A DNA stretch of 32,321 bases from Oscillospiraceae bacterium (GTDB lineage: Bacteria > Bacillota > Clostridia > Oscillospirales > Oscillospiraceae), in contig JAFSJZ010000084.1 of the NCBI GenBank assembly GCA_017449185.1, positions 1 through 32,321 on the forward strand, given 5' to 3'. A program made the position numbers and the translations under genes. Below, one piece after another: positions 15,536 through 23,754 of the stretch; within the stretch, counting starts at the first letter, position 1, and each line of letters starts with the position of its first letter. Under the pieces are notes generated by a model. That model searched no databases. It had not been told where the DNA came from and saw only the letters and a program-made list of their open reading frames with translations.

Positions 15536-16147
15536 ATGATCGTTACCGCTTTAAAGCAAAGCTCCCCCGGGCGTTTCCTTGTAGAGTTTGACGGCGCCGA
15601 GGCGCTGCGCTCCACACTCGACGCCGTGACCGACGCGCGTCTGTTCGTCGGCATGGAGCTATCCGACGAGGCCTTTGAGGAGCTCAAACGGGCTTCCTCA
15701 AAGGCTCTCGACCGTCAAAAGGCACTGGAGCTGCTCTCCCGCCGCCCCTATTCGAGAAAGGAGCTCCGGGACAAACTGCTGCTTCGCGGCATCGACGAGC
15801 AGAGCGCGGACGAGTGCGTCGCCTGGCTTGCCGAGCGCGGCTTTCTCGACGACGGCGAATACGCCGGCGCGGTCGCGCGGCACTACAGCGCCAAGGGCTA
15901 CGGTGCGGGACGTGTGAAAAGTGAGCTGCGCCGCCGCGGCATCGAGCGCGATCAGGCGGACGAGACGCTCGCCGCACTGCCGGACAACACCGAAAAGCTC
16001 GACGTTTTTATCTCCCGCCGTCTGAAAGACCCGAACGACCGCGACAGCGTTCGAAAAATAAGCGCCGCGCTCTTTCGACGCGGATATTCCTGGGAAGAGA
16101 TCCGCGCCGCGCTGCGGCGATTCAACAGCAACATAGAGGAAGACTGA
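15536..16147 (+). CDS. recX: RecA regulator RecX
   Basis: Binds RecA filaments and inhibits their activity. The 203-residue product is rich in three-helix RecX repeats: ALELLSRRPYSRKELRDKLLLRGI, then ADECVAWLAERGFLDDGEYA, and GAGRVKSELRRRGIERD. The last block, RKISAALFRRGYSWEEIRAALRRF, repeats the same pattern. The position directly after recA supports the assignment. The ATG at 15536 has no visible Shine-Dalgarno, so translation may depend on coupling with recA, 17 bases upstream; that could keep RecX low relative to RecA. The stop overlaps the rimO start by one base (TGATG). Confidence 0.9.
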   Translation: MIVTALKQSSPGRFLVEFDGAEALRSTLDAVTDARLFVGMELSDEAFEELKRASSKALDRQKALELLSRRPYSRKELRDKLLLRGIDEQSADECVAWLAERGFLDDGEYAGAVARHYSAKGYGAGRVKSELRRRGIERDQADETLAALPDNTEKLDVFISRRLKDPNDRDSVRKISAALFRRGYSWEEIRAALRRFNSNIEED

Positions 16148-17469
16148 TGGAAAAGACCTTTGCGATGATCTCGCTCGGCTGCGCCAAAAATCTGGTCAAC
16201 AGCGAACAAATGCTCTACCTTCTCAGCGAGGCGGGCTATACCCTCGTGCCCGAGGCGGAGGGCGCGGATTTTGCCGTGGTCAACACCTGCGGCTTCATCG
16301 ACGCCGCCAAGAGCGAGGCCATCGACGCGATTCTTGAGCTGGCGGAGCTGAAAAAGAGAAAAAGGCTCGGCGCGATCATCGTCACCGGCTGTCTCTCCGA
16401 GCGCTACCGCGACTCGATCACTCAAGAGCTGCCGGAGATCGATGCGGTGCTGGGCGTGGGCAGCTTCGGCGAGATCGTCAACGCGGCCGACGCAGTGATG
16501 GAGGGACGCTCGCTGCAGCGTTTTGCCTCCAACAGCGCTCCGGTCGACGAGATCCCGCGCGTCGTGTCCACGGGCCCGGCCTGGGCCTATCTGCGTATCG
16601 CCGAGGGCTGCGACAACTACTGCGCCTTCTGTGCGATCCCCTATATTCGCGGGCATTACCGTTCCCGTGCGATGGAGAACATCCTCGAGGAGGCGCGCGA
16701 TCTCGCAGCGCACGGCGTGAAAGAACTCATCGTGATCGCGCAGGACATCACGCGCTACGGCACGGATCTGTACGGGAAACGCAGCCTCGCCGCTCTGTGC
16801 CGTGAGCTGGGACAGATCGAGGGCGTGGAGTGGATCCGCCTGCACTACCTCTACCCCGACGCCTTCGACGACGAGCTGATCGACGAGATCGCCTCGAACG
16901 AAAAAATCGTCAAATATCTGGACATTCCCATCCAGCACATCAATAACAACATACTAAAGGCCATGCACCGCCGCGGGACGGGAGAAGAGATCCGCGCGCT
17001 GCTCAGAACGCTGCGCGAGCGTATCCCCGGGCTGGTGCTGCGCACGAGCCTCATCACCGGCCTGCCCGGCGAGGGCGAGGCCGAGTTTGAGGAGCTGTGC
17101 GCATTTTTGAAAGAGGCGCGCATCGAGCGCGCGGGCGTCTTCCCCTTCTCCCCCGAGGAGGGCACGCCCGCCGCGCAGATGCCGCACCCCGACCCGCTGA
17201 CGGCGCAGCGCCGCGCGGAACTCGTCATGGAGCTGCAGGCACGGATCATGGACGAGTTCTGCGAAAGCCAAATCGGGAAAGAGCTGCGCGTGCTCTGTCA
17301 GGATTACGACGAGGAAAGCGGTCTGCTCGTCGGCCGCTCCTGGGCCGATTCGCCGGACATCGACGGGCTTGTCTTTTTCGAGGGCAGCTGTCCCCCGGGA
17401 GAGATGGCGGAGGTGCTGATCGACGCAGCCGAGGACGGTTTCCTTTACGGCAAGGAGGTTGAAGCATGA
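16147..17469 (+). CDS. rimO: ribosomal protein uS12 methylthiotransferase RimO
   Basis: Radical SAM enzyme that adds a methylthio group to an aspartate of ribosomal protein S12. The 440 residues contain all three parts. The N-terminal methylthiotransferase domain has its cluster cysteines Cys12 (LGCAKNLVNSE), Cys48 (NTCGFI) and Cys82 (TGCLSER). The radical SAM domain has GCDNYCAFCAIPYIRG (Cys155, 159, 162), and a C-terminal TRAM domain covers about the last 65 residues (VGRSWADSPDIDG). The sequence HYLYPD is typical of RimO rather than MiaB. The start overlaps recX by 1 base and the end overlaps pgsA by 4 (ATGA), so the genes are translationally coupled. Confidence 0.97.
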   Translation: MEKTFAMISLGCAKNLVNSEQMLYLLSEAGYTLVPEAEGADFAVVNTCGFIDAAKSEAIDAILELAELKKRKRLGAIIVTGCLSERYRDSITQELPEIDAVLGVGSFGEIVNAADAVMEGRSLQRFASNSAPVDEIPRVVSTGPAWAYLRIAEGCDNYCAFCAIPYIRGHYRSRAMENILEEARDLAAHGVKELIVIAQDITRYGTDLYGKRSLAALCRELGQIEGVEWIRLHYLYPDAFDDELIDEIASNEKIVKYLDIPIQHINNNILKAMHRRGTGEEIRALLRTLRERIPGLVLRTSLITGLPGEGEAEFEELCAFLKEARIERAGVFPFSPEEGTPAAQMPHPDPLTAQRRAELVMELQARIMDEFCESQIGKELRVLCQDYDEESGLLVGRSWADSPDIDGLVFFEGSCPPGEMAEVLIDAAEDGFLYGKEVEA

Positions 17470-18002
17470 CCACTGCCAACAAGATCACGATCTTTCGCGT
17501 GATCCTCATCCCCGTGTTTCTTGTGCTCGCCTATGCCGGTCTGCGATACTGGGCGCTTGCGGTGTTCGTGATCGCAAGTCTGTCCGACATGGCCGACGGC
17601 TATATCGCCCGGCACTATAACCAGATCACGGACTTCGGCAAGTTCATGGACCCGCTGGCCGACAAGGTGCTTGTGATGGCGGCGATGTGTTATTTTGTCG
17701 AGGCCGGGAGAATACCCGGCTGGGCGCTCGCGATCGTGCTGCTGCGCGAATTCGCCGTGTCCGGCATGCGCCTCGTCGCCGTCGAGCAGGGGCGCGTGAT
17801 CGCCGCCGCCTGGTCCGGCAAGATCAAGACCGCCGCGACCATGGTGTGCCTGTGTCTGATGCTGCTCATCGGCCCGCCGGAGCCCTGGGACTCCGCGCCC
17901 GATCTGATCGCGCAGTTCTCGACCGCCGTGATCCTCGTCACGACCGTCTGGTCCGGCGCCGAATATTTCTGGAAAAACCGCGACGTATTCCGCCGCGCCT
18001 GA
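17466..18002 (+). CDS. pgsA: CDP-diacylglycerol-glycerol-3-phosphate 3-phosphatidyltransferase
   Basis: Membrane enzyme making phosphatidylglycerol phosphate, the committed step to phosphatidylglycerol. The 178 residues show the complete CDP-alcohol phosphatidyltransferase motif: Asp41, Asp44-Gly45, Ala48-Arg49, Gly58, Asp62 and Asp66 (SDMADGYIAR...GKFMDPLADK). Hydrophobic segments near 8-24, 29-39, 70-96, 121-137 and 149-165 fit a multi-pass protein. NKITIFRVILIP is the usual N-terminus. It overlaps rimO by 4 bases, as in many Firmicutes where rimO-pgsA are paired, and AAGGAGG of its ribosome binding site lies inside rimO. Confidence 0.96.
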   Translation: MTTANKITIFRVILIPVFLVLAYAGLRYWALAVFVIASLSDMADGYIARHYNQITDFGKFMDPLADKVLVMAAMCYFVEAGRIPGWALAIVLLREFAVSGMRLVAVEQGRVIAAAWSGKIKTAATMVCLCLMLLIGPPEPWDSAPDLIAQFSTAVILVTTVWSGAEYFWKNRDVFRRA

Positions 18003-18048
18003 TCCTTATCCCCTTTGGAGGGAAATCCATACCAAAAAGAGAAAGCGC

Positions 18049-19086
18049 ATGATCAATTATTCTGTTTCCGCCCCCGTATCGGAAGAGCGGATCCGCTGGA
18101 TCGACATTCTGAAGGCGCTCGGGCTTATCCTCGTCATGATATTCCACATTCATGACACCTGGTTTTTGAACGACTATCTGCGCTGCTTCTTCATTTCGAT
18201 CTTTTTCTTTGCCGGCGGCTGCGTCTACCGGGAGCGGGATATCCTTCAGGATCTCAAGCACCGGGCACGAACACTCGTCGTTCCGTACTTTGTCTTCGGC
18301 GTGCTGATCCTCATCTACTGGATCGTTCTGGAGCGGCGCTTCCGTCCGTCCGCCTCCACTCCCGGCCGGGCCCTCGTCGGTCTGCTGCTCGGGGAATTCA
18401 AGCTGCTGGACTTTCATTCCCACCTCTGGTTTCTTCCCTGCTATTTTTCGACGTCCGTTCTCTACAACGCTCTGCGCGTGACAACCGGGAAAAAAGGCAC
18501 CTCGATCGCGGTGCTGATCCTGAGCCTGCTTTACGCGTTCGGCCCGCTGCTGGGCTGCCGTCTCCCCGACCTGCCCTGGGGCCTTGACCGCGTTTGTCAG
18601 TATATCCTTTATTTTGAACTGGGCGCCGCTCTTCGGGAAAGTGCGAAGCAGCGCTCACTTCGGAAGCTCTCCCCGACGCTGTGTATTCCGCTCGGTCTTG
18701 CCGCTCTGGCGCTCGGGTATTCCCTTTGTTCCTCTGTGGGCGAAGAGGGCTTTATGTGGTTTGTCTGCGGTATGCTGGGAACGGCGGGCTGCGCCCTGCT
18801 CTCCTTTGCTTTTGAGCGCACAGAGCTCATCGCCCGTCCGGCGGAGAGGATCGCCGTAACGGCCATTGTGACGCTGTGCGTGCACGGGCCTGTTTACCGC
18901 ATTCTGATCAAGCTGCTCTCGATGCTCATGAAGACCGATACGCTCTCCGTCAGAGCGAGCTTTCTTCTCTGCTGTCTGGTTTTGATCACGACCCTGCTGA
19001 TCTGTATGCTTCTCTATCGTCTCATTGTTCGCTGCGCCCCCTGGATCATCGGAAAGACGGTCCGGAGTCAGCCTGAAAATGCCTGA
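18049..19086 (+). CDS. acyltransferase 3-family membrane protein
   Basis: A 345-residue integral membrane O-acyltransferase-like protein, probably modifying a cell-envelope sugar or polymer. The opening ERIRWIDILKALGLILVMIFH (with the family His near 33-35) and FFFAGGCVYRER are characteristic of this family, and about ten hydrophobic segments follow. HLWFLPCYF (about 125-133) matches the conserved WFL element. The acceptor is unknown. The start has only a weak purine-rich site (AAGAGAAAG). It sits between pgsA (46-base gap) and cysS. Base composition appears somewhat less GC-rich than the neighbours by eye, so it may be a later insertion into the cluster. Confidence 0.85.
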   Translation: MINYSVSAPVSEERIRWIDILKALGLILVMIFHIHDTWFLNDYLRCFFISIFFFAGGCVYRERDILQDLKHRARTLVVPYFVFGVLILIYWIVLERRFRPSASTPGRALVGLLLGEFKLLDFHSHLWFLPCYFSTSVLYNALRVTTGKKGTSIAVLILSLLYAFGPLLGCRLPDLPWGLDRVCQYILYFELGAALRESAKQRSLRKLSPTLCIPLGLAALALGYSLCSSVGEEGFMWFVCGMLGTAGCALLSFAFERTELIARPAERIAVTAIVTLCVHGPVYRILIKLLSMLMKTDTLSVRASFLLCCLVLITTLLICMLLYRLIVRCAPWIIGKTVRSQPENA

Positions 19087-19100
19087 TCTATACAATCTTT

Positions 19101-19126
19101 GATCTCCTCCGGAGATCGACAGGAGG
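19101..19126 (+). promoter_or_regulatory. cysS leader hairpin with anti-Shine-Dalgarno
   Basis: gatctcc (19101-19107) and ggagatc (19111-19117) form a 7-bp stem; the ctcctcc in it could alternatively pair with the AGGAGG (19121-19126) that serves cysS. The whole gap upstream of cysS is only 47 bases, so there is no room for a T-box. Confidence 0.35.
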
Positions 19127-19133
19127 TTCTCCC

Positions 19134-20585
19134 ATGTATCTGTACAATTCCGCCACCCGTAAAAAGGAACTGTTCGTCCCCAACCATCCCGACATTGTCA
19201 AGATGTACACCTGCGGGCCGACCGTATATCACTACGCGCACATCGGCAACCTGCGCTCGTACATCATGGAGGATATCCTCGACCGCTATCTGCGCTATTC
19301 CGGCTATAACCTCAAGCGCGTGATGAACATCACGGACGTGGGGCATCTGACCTCCGACGCCGACGAGGGCGAGGACAAAATGCTCAAGGGCGCCAAGCGC
19401 GAGCACAAGAGCGTCATGGAGATCGCGAAGTTCTACACCGACGCTTTCTTCTCCGACTGCGCGAAGCTGAACATCCGCACGCCCGACGTCGTCGAGCCCG
19501 CGACGAACTGCATCGACGAGTATATCAAGATCATCTCGAAACTCATGGACACCGGCTACGCCTACTTTGCCGGAGGCAACGTGTACTTTGATACCTCCAA
19601 GCTCGAGCGCTACTTCATCTTCAACGACTTCAACGCCGAGGATCTCGACGTGGGCGTCCGCGAAGGTGTGGACGAGGACACCAACAAGCGCAACCGCAAC
19701 GACTTCGTGCTCTGGTTCACCAAATCCAAGTTCGAGGACCAGGCCCTGAAATGGGACTCTCCCTGGGGCGTAGGCTATCACGGCTGGCACATCGAATGCA
19801 GCGGAATTTCGATGAAGCATCTGGGCGAGGATCTCGATATCCACTGCGGCGGCATCGACAACGCTTTCCCGCATCACACGAACGAGATCGCCCAGAGCGA
19901 GTCCTACCTCGGCCACCACTGGTGCAACCTGTGGATGCACGTACTGCATCTGAACACCAACGACGGCAAGATGTCCAAGTCCAAGGGCGAGTTCCTCACC
20001 GTCTCGCTGCTCGAGCAGAAGGGCTACGATCCCCTCGCCTACCGCTTCTTCTGTCTGCAGAGCCACTACCGCAAGGCCCTCGTCTTCACCTGGGAGAATC
20101 TCGACAACGCGCAGCTGGCCTACAACAAGCTGATCGCACGCATCGCCGCGCTCAAGCCCGGCGACGGTCCGGTCGACGAGGCCGCTTTCGCCGCGATGAA
20201 GGAAAAGTTCGTCAAGGCTCTCGACAGCGATCTGAACACGTCGCTCGCCGTGACGGCGGTCTATGACGTATTTAAGGCGCCATGCAGCGACGCGACCAAG
20301 CTCGCCGCGATCGCGGACTTTGACCGCGTGCTGAGTCTGAGCCTGATCGAGAAGGCCGACAAGAAGCGTGAGGAGCTGAAAAAGGAAGCCCTCGTCGCCG
20401 GTGAGTTCACGATCCTGTCCGAGAACGGCGAGTCCGATCCGGAGATCGAGGCGAAGATCCGCGCCCGCCAGGATGCGAAGAAGCAGAAGAATTTCGCCGA
20501 GGCCGACCGTATCCGCGACGAGCTGAAAGCCGCCGGGATCGAGCTGACCGACATCCCCCGCGGCGCGAAGTGGAGAAGAATCTGA
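19134..20585 (+). CDS. cysS: cysteinyl-tRNA synthetase
   Basis: Charges tRNA(Cys) with cysteine; class I aminoacyl-tRNA synthetase, cytoplasmic. The 483 residues are full length. Cys27 in YTCGPTVY is a zinc ligand, the HIGH motif is HIGN (36-39), the other zinc ligands lie around GWHIECS (Cys222) and FPHHTNE (about 245-251), and the KMSKS loop is at 279-283. The C-terminal anticodon-binding domain ends in the usual WRRI-type tail (GAKWRRI). AGGAGG lies 7 bases before the ATG. It ends the long plus-strand operon and is followed by a strong terminator. Confidence 0.98.
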   Translation: MYLYNSATRKKELFVPNHPDIVKMYTCGPTVYHYAHIGNLRSYIMEDILDRYLRYSGYNLKRVMNITDVGHLTSDADEGEDKMLKGAKREHKSVMEIAKFYTDAFFSDCAKLNIRTPDVVEPATNCIDEYIKIISKLMDTGYAYFAGGNVYFDTSKLERYFIFNDFNAEDLDVGVREGVDEDTNKRNRNDFVLWFTKSKFEDQALKWDSPWGVGYHGWHIECSGISMKHLGEDLDIHCGGIDNAFPHHTNEIAQSESYLGHHWCNLWMHVLHLNTNDGKMSKSKGEFLTVSLLEQKGYDPLAYRFFCLQSHYRKALVFTWENLDNAQLAYNKLIARIAALKPGDGPVDEAAFAAMKEKFVKALDSDLNTSLAVTAVYDVFKAPCSDATKLAAIADFDRVLSLSLIEKADKKREELKKEALVAGEFTILSENGESDPEIEAKIRARQDAKKQKNFAEADRIRDELKAAGIELTDIPRGAKWRRI

Positions 20586-20596
20586 TCCGGGCGTAA

Positions 20597-20655
20597 AAAC
20601 AGGAACAGCGGGGCTGCCGTATCGGCAGCCCCGCTGTTCCTGTTTGTCATTTTTT
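20597..20655 (+). terminator. very strong terminator after cysS
   Basis: A 23-bp perfect stem (20597-20619 with 20623-20645, loop tat) followed by gtcattttttg. It is the longest uninterrupted stem in the window and ends the recA-to-cysS transcript. Confidence 0.97.
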
Positions 20656-20667
20656 GTAATTCTTCTC

Positions 20668-20696
20668 TTTACTTATTTCCCTTGATTCTATATAAT
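20668..20696 (+). promoter_or_regulatory. promoter region of the secreted repeat protein
   Basis: TTTACT (20668-20673), 17-base spacer, perfect TATAAT (20691-20696). Downstream are short direct repeats: CATCCTTTATAA at 20710 and 20723, and TATAATCAAA at 20691 and 20730. The second TATAAT (20730-20735) lacks a good -35. The region is much more AT-rich than the rest of the window. Confidence 0.6.
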
Positions 20697-20755
20697 CAAA
20701 ATATACTCTCATCCTTTATAACCATCCTTTATAATCAAATCGTCAGGAGGAAAAG

Positions 20756-23512
20756 ATGAAACAGTTCAAACGTATCCTGTCCTGCATGCTCATCGTCTGT
20801 CTGCTGGTGAGCCTTGCTCCCGCAGCCTTTGCGGCAGAGGATCAAAACGAGCCTGTCGGCGTCTATGCCTGGGGTGAAGGAACCGCGACGGAGACCTACG
20901 GCAATATTACCACCGATACCGACGGCGAGGCCCTTTACGTCGGCTCTGACGGCGGCGGCGCCGCCACGGTCGTCGTCGAAGGCGACGTGACCGCCGACAC
21001 GGCCGGCGGCCCGCCCTATACGGCAGAATGGTACGACGAAAACGGTAATGTCTACACCTATGATGCGACGCACATGACAGGCGGTACCAATACCTATTCC
21101 TCCGGCGACGGCAGCGTGACGGAGCTTGAGGTACAGGGCGACGTCGGCGCAACCATCGGCGAAGGCGAAGCATCCGGCGTCGTCGCCAATGCCTACAACG
21201 GGGGAACGAACGACGTTTCGGTCGGCGGCAGCGTCGAAGCGGAGGGCTGCTGCGGGACTGCTGTCAGCGCCTATACCGAAAACGGCGACGTGTCGGTCGA
21301 CGTTGGGGAGGATGTATCCTACAATACCGTCCCCGCGTCTGAAGGCAACGACAATTATTGGTCTGCGGAAGGCGTCCACTCGGTAGCCGCACTGTCCGGC
21401 ACCGCGGAGGTGTCCGTCGGCGGGGACGTGTCCGTCACAGCCGAAGACGGCGGCGTGGAAGCCGTCGGCGTCAATTCCGGCGCGACCGGAGCTTCCTGGG
21501 AATGGGATGAAGAGACGCAGAGTTATGTGGAAGTCACCTTGGGAGCCGACGACCCGGCCGGAAGCAGCAGCATTGCCGTGGAGGGCAGCGTGGACGTCTC
21601 TGGGCAGGATGAGGCTGTCGGCGTTCGCGTCAATGCCGATACCTTCAATACCTCGGAGGTGACAGTCGGCGGCAACGTCAGCGTCTCGAGCGAAGAGAAT
21701 TCAGCCTCCGGCGTTTCCGTCTATTCCTATGATGACGGTTCGGGCGCCGTTTCGGTCGGCGGCAGCGTCGAAGCAGAGGGCGTCAGCGGAGCGGCTGTCA
21801 ACGTCTATGCTAAAGACGGCGACGCCTCGGCCGAGATCGATGGCGACGTGTCCTTCAACGTCATCCCTGCTTCTGAGAGCAACGAATACTACTGGCATTC
21901 AGCCGGAATCGAATCCACATCTAACCTCTCCGGCACCGCCGAGGTGAGCGTCGGCGGCGATGTGACCGTCACGGATGAGAGCGGCCGCTATGAGTGCATC
22001 GGCGTCTATGCCCTTGCAGAAGGCTTTTCCTGGGAGTGGAATGAAGAAACTCATACCTCTGTCAGAGTTGATCCGGAGCCCGACGCCCCGGCTGGAAGCA
22101 GCAGCGTTGCTGTGGACGGCAGCGTGGACGTCTCCGGGCAGGGGCGCACCACTGCTGTGAGTGCCAACGCGCACGGTGCCGTCAGTTCCGAGGTGACGAT
22201 TGGCGGCGACGTCAGCGCCGCGACCGAAGGGCTGTCGGCAACAGCCGTGAATGCCTATGGCACTGAAAGCGGCAGTGTCACGGTCACCGTCGGCGGCGAC
22301 GTGTCCGCAGAAGCTAAGTTGGATGCAACCGCAATTAACGTCGACAGTTATGCCGGCAGCGCCACTGTTATCGTCGACGGCGATGTATCCGCTGAAAGTG
22401 AGAAATATGCGACGGGCATCTCTGCCCATGCCCAGGACTGCTGCAGCACTGCCGTCCTCGTCGACGGCTCCGTGTCCGCCGAGGGAGAGGACGCCGACGG
22501 CATTTTTGCATGGGTAAGCCGCACGGATTCGCAGCTCGACGTTCAGGTGAACGGCGACGTGACCGGCAGTTCGACCGGCCTCACTGTCTATGTTTGGGGA
22601 CTTGGTAACGAAGAAGTCACGTCCTCGCTCAGCATCACGGTCGACGGCACGGTCTCCGGCGGTGAAAAATCTATCTTTGTCTCCGGCCAGAGCCAGGACT
22701 CCGACGCCATCACGCTGACGGTCTGGAAGGTCGATCTCGACGAGGACGGCAGCGCGGTCTCTCCCCTTCTCAATTCCATTGATGATTACAACATTGATCC
22801 GAGCGACGAATATTACGATACGCTGAAGGCGCAGATCGAAGATTCGAATGCGCAGAACACCGCTTTTGCCGAGGAGCTTGAGGAGAACATCCTTTACATC
22901 ATCCGTCTCGTGCAGCCCGAAGAGGGTGGCACGCTGTCCCTCTCCGGCACCACGCAGAGCGACGGCTTCGACGTGGCCAAGGAGGGAGACAACGTTATCC
23001 TTCTCATTTCGGTCGCTGACGGCTATCAGATCGACGCCGCCTACAACGGCGAGGGCGCCAGAGTCGAGCTTCAGCAGGACGCCGACGGGAACTATTTTCT
23101 GGTCGTTCCCAAGGGCGGCGGCGTCAGCCTGAGCGCTGCGCTGTCTTTGATTCCGGTCTCTCCTGTGTACACGGCTCCCGTCAGAAGGATCGTTGCCAAA
23201 TCGGGCGACGCGAAGCTGAACATCGAGTCCGCTGTGAAAGATGAAAACGGAGACGGCGTGAACGTCAAGGTACAGGTCTTCTTTTACGATGACAACACCT
23301 TCGACGTCGTCATCGGCGAAGGTCCCGCCACGACGCATGTCCGCGGCAGCTACAAGTTCGTTGACGGCGTGCTGACGCTCGTGCTCAAGGACGGAAGCGA
23401 AGTCAAGCTTGCCGACGGCAATATCCTGAGCATTCCGCTCCCCACCGGCAGCACGCTCGAGATCAAGCTTGATCAGGCTGCGATCGACGCGCTGGTCAAG
23501 GCCGCCAAATAA
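20756..23512 (+). CDS. large secreted repetitive (beta-structured) protein, unknown function
   Basis: A 918-residue exported protein. A signal peptide covers 1-26 (MKQFKRILSC...APAAFA, cleavage before AEDQ). Residues about 30-640 are many short, Gly/Ser/Val/Asp-rich units of the form 'VSVGGDVSVxxE...aVgVnAy', suggesting a parallel beta-solenoid. Two near-identical-order 178-residue units lie in tandem (DNA 21215-21748 and 21749-22282). A different region follows (about 660-780, GGTLSLSGTTQSDGF, ADGYQIDAAYNG), then a C-terminal beta-rich domain (about 820-918). It is strongly acidic. There is no LPXTG, S-layer homology or choline-binding motif, so surface attachment is unclear. AGGAGG is 5 bases before the ATG. 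It stands alone between two terminators. A role in adhesion or matrix is only a guess. Confidence 0.85.
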   Translation: MKQFKRILSCMLIVCLLVSLAPAAFAAEDQNEPVGVYAWGEGTATETYGNITTDTDGEALYVGSDGGGAATVVVEGDVTADTAGGPPYTAEWYDENGNVYTYDATHMTGGTNTYSSGDGSVTELEVQGDVGATIGEGEASGVVANAYNGGTNDVSVGGSVEAEGCCGTAVSAYTENGDVSVDVGEDVSYNTVPASEGNDNYWSAEGVHSVAALSGTAEVSVGGDVSVTAEDGGVEAVGVNSGATGASWEWDEETQSYVEVTLGADDPAGSSSIAVEGSVDVSGQDEAVGVRVNADTFNTSEVTVGGNVSVSSEENSASGVSVYSYDDGSGAVSVGGSVEAEGVSGAAVNVYAKDGDASAEIDGDVSFNVIPASESNEYYWHSAGIESTSNLSGTAEVSVGGDVTVTDESGRYECIGVYALAEGFSWEWNEETHTSVRVDPEPDAPAGSSSVAVDGSVDVSGQGRTTAVSANAHGAVSSEVTIGGDVSAATEGLSATAVNAYGTESGSVTVTVGGDVSAEAKLDATAINVDSYAGSATVIVDGDVSAESEKYATGISAHAQDCCSTAVLVDGSVSAEGEDADGIFAWVSRTDSQLDVQVNGDVTGSSTGLTVYVWGLGNEEVTSSLSITVDGTVSGGEKSIFVSGQSQDSDAITLTVWKVDLDEDGSAVSPLLNSIDDYNIDPSDEYYDTLKAQIEDSNAQNTAFAEELEENILYIIRLVQPEEGGTLSLSGTTQSDGFDVAKEGDNVILLISVADGYQIDAAYNGEGARVELQQDADGNYFLVVPKGGGVSLSAALSLIPVSPVYTAPVRRIVAKSGDAKLNIESAVKDENGDGVNVKVQVFFYDDNTFDVVIGEGPATTHVRGSYKFVDGVLTLVLKDGSEVKLADGNILSIPLPTGSTLEIKLDQAAIDALVKAAK
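21215..22282 (+). repeat. tandem 534-bp (178-residue) repeat inside the secreted protein gene
   Basis: Two units with an exact 534-base period: GTTTCGGTCGGCGGCAGCGT occurs at 21215 and 21749, and the segment encoding GSVDVSGQ recurs at the same spacing (tggacg at 21591 and 22125). Each unit includes the landmarks VSVGGSVEAEG, ASE-N--YW, LSGTAEVSVGGDV, SWEW-EET and PAGSSS-AV-GSVDVSGQ. The units have diverged but show no length change. Confidence 0.85.
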
Positions 23513-23534
23513 TCAAGGCAAATAAACCGTAAAC

Positions 23535-23567
23535 AAAAGGCAGACGCCCGCGGGCGTCTGCCTTTTT
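23535..23567 (+). terminator. terminator after the secreted protein gene
   Basis: aaaaggcagacgccc (23535-23549) pairs with gggcgtctgcctttt (23552-23566), followed by further T. The outer aaacc...ggttt extends the stem. A-run on the left means it could work in both directions. Confidence 0.93.
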
Positions 23568-23590
23568 GGTTTGTTTATCAGCTCTAGCTC

Positions 23591-23754
23591 AAGCAAGCAA
23601 TGATCCGTTCGACGAGAGCGGATTGCGAGAGAATCTCTGTCTCTGATGATGCCGTTTTTTTGCAGGCATACTTCGTGTATGTCAAGAAAAAACGGTGATG
23701 TCAGGGCGCAAATTGTCCGCAAGATGCCGATGCCGAATGGATCAGCGCTTGCTT
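23591..23754 (+). repeat. MITE-like dispersed repeat, copy B (between convergent genes)
   Basis: A 164-bp element with imperfect terminal inverted repeats of about 21 bp (AAGCAAGCAATGATCC... at 23591; ...GGATCAGCGCTTGCTT ending 23754). It shares ordered sequence blocks with the minus strand of 14214-14361: CGAGAGCGGATTGCG (23613-23627), GTGTATGTCAA (23675-23685) and ATTGTCCGCAAGA (23712-23724). An internal stem pairs CCGTTTTTT with AAAAAACGG, capped by catac-ttcgt-gtatg. Its right end overlaps the 3' end of the ABC transporter gene. Confidence 0.75.

Noticed and set aside
19087..19133. T-box riboswitch upstream of cysS
   Set aside because: The gap is only 47 bases, too short for a T-box, and no T-box core sequence is present.
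20756..23512. Sortase-anchored or S-layer-type surface protein
   Set aside because: The C-terminus has no LPXTG-like motif or hydrophobic tail, and no S-layer homology repeats are visible.
23513..23722. 69-codon minus-strand frame across the terminator and repeat copy B
   Set aside because: It spans a terminator and a non-coding repeat, lacks a ribosome binding site and is in the opposite orientation to the frame seen in copy A.
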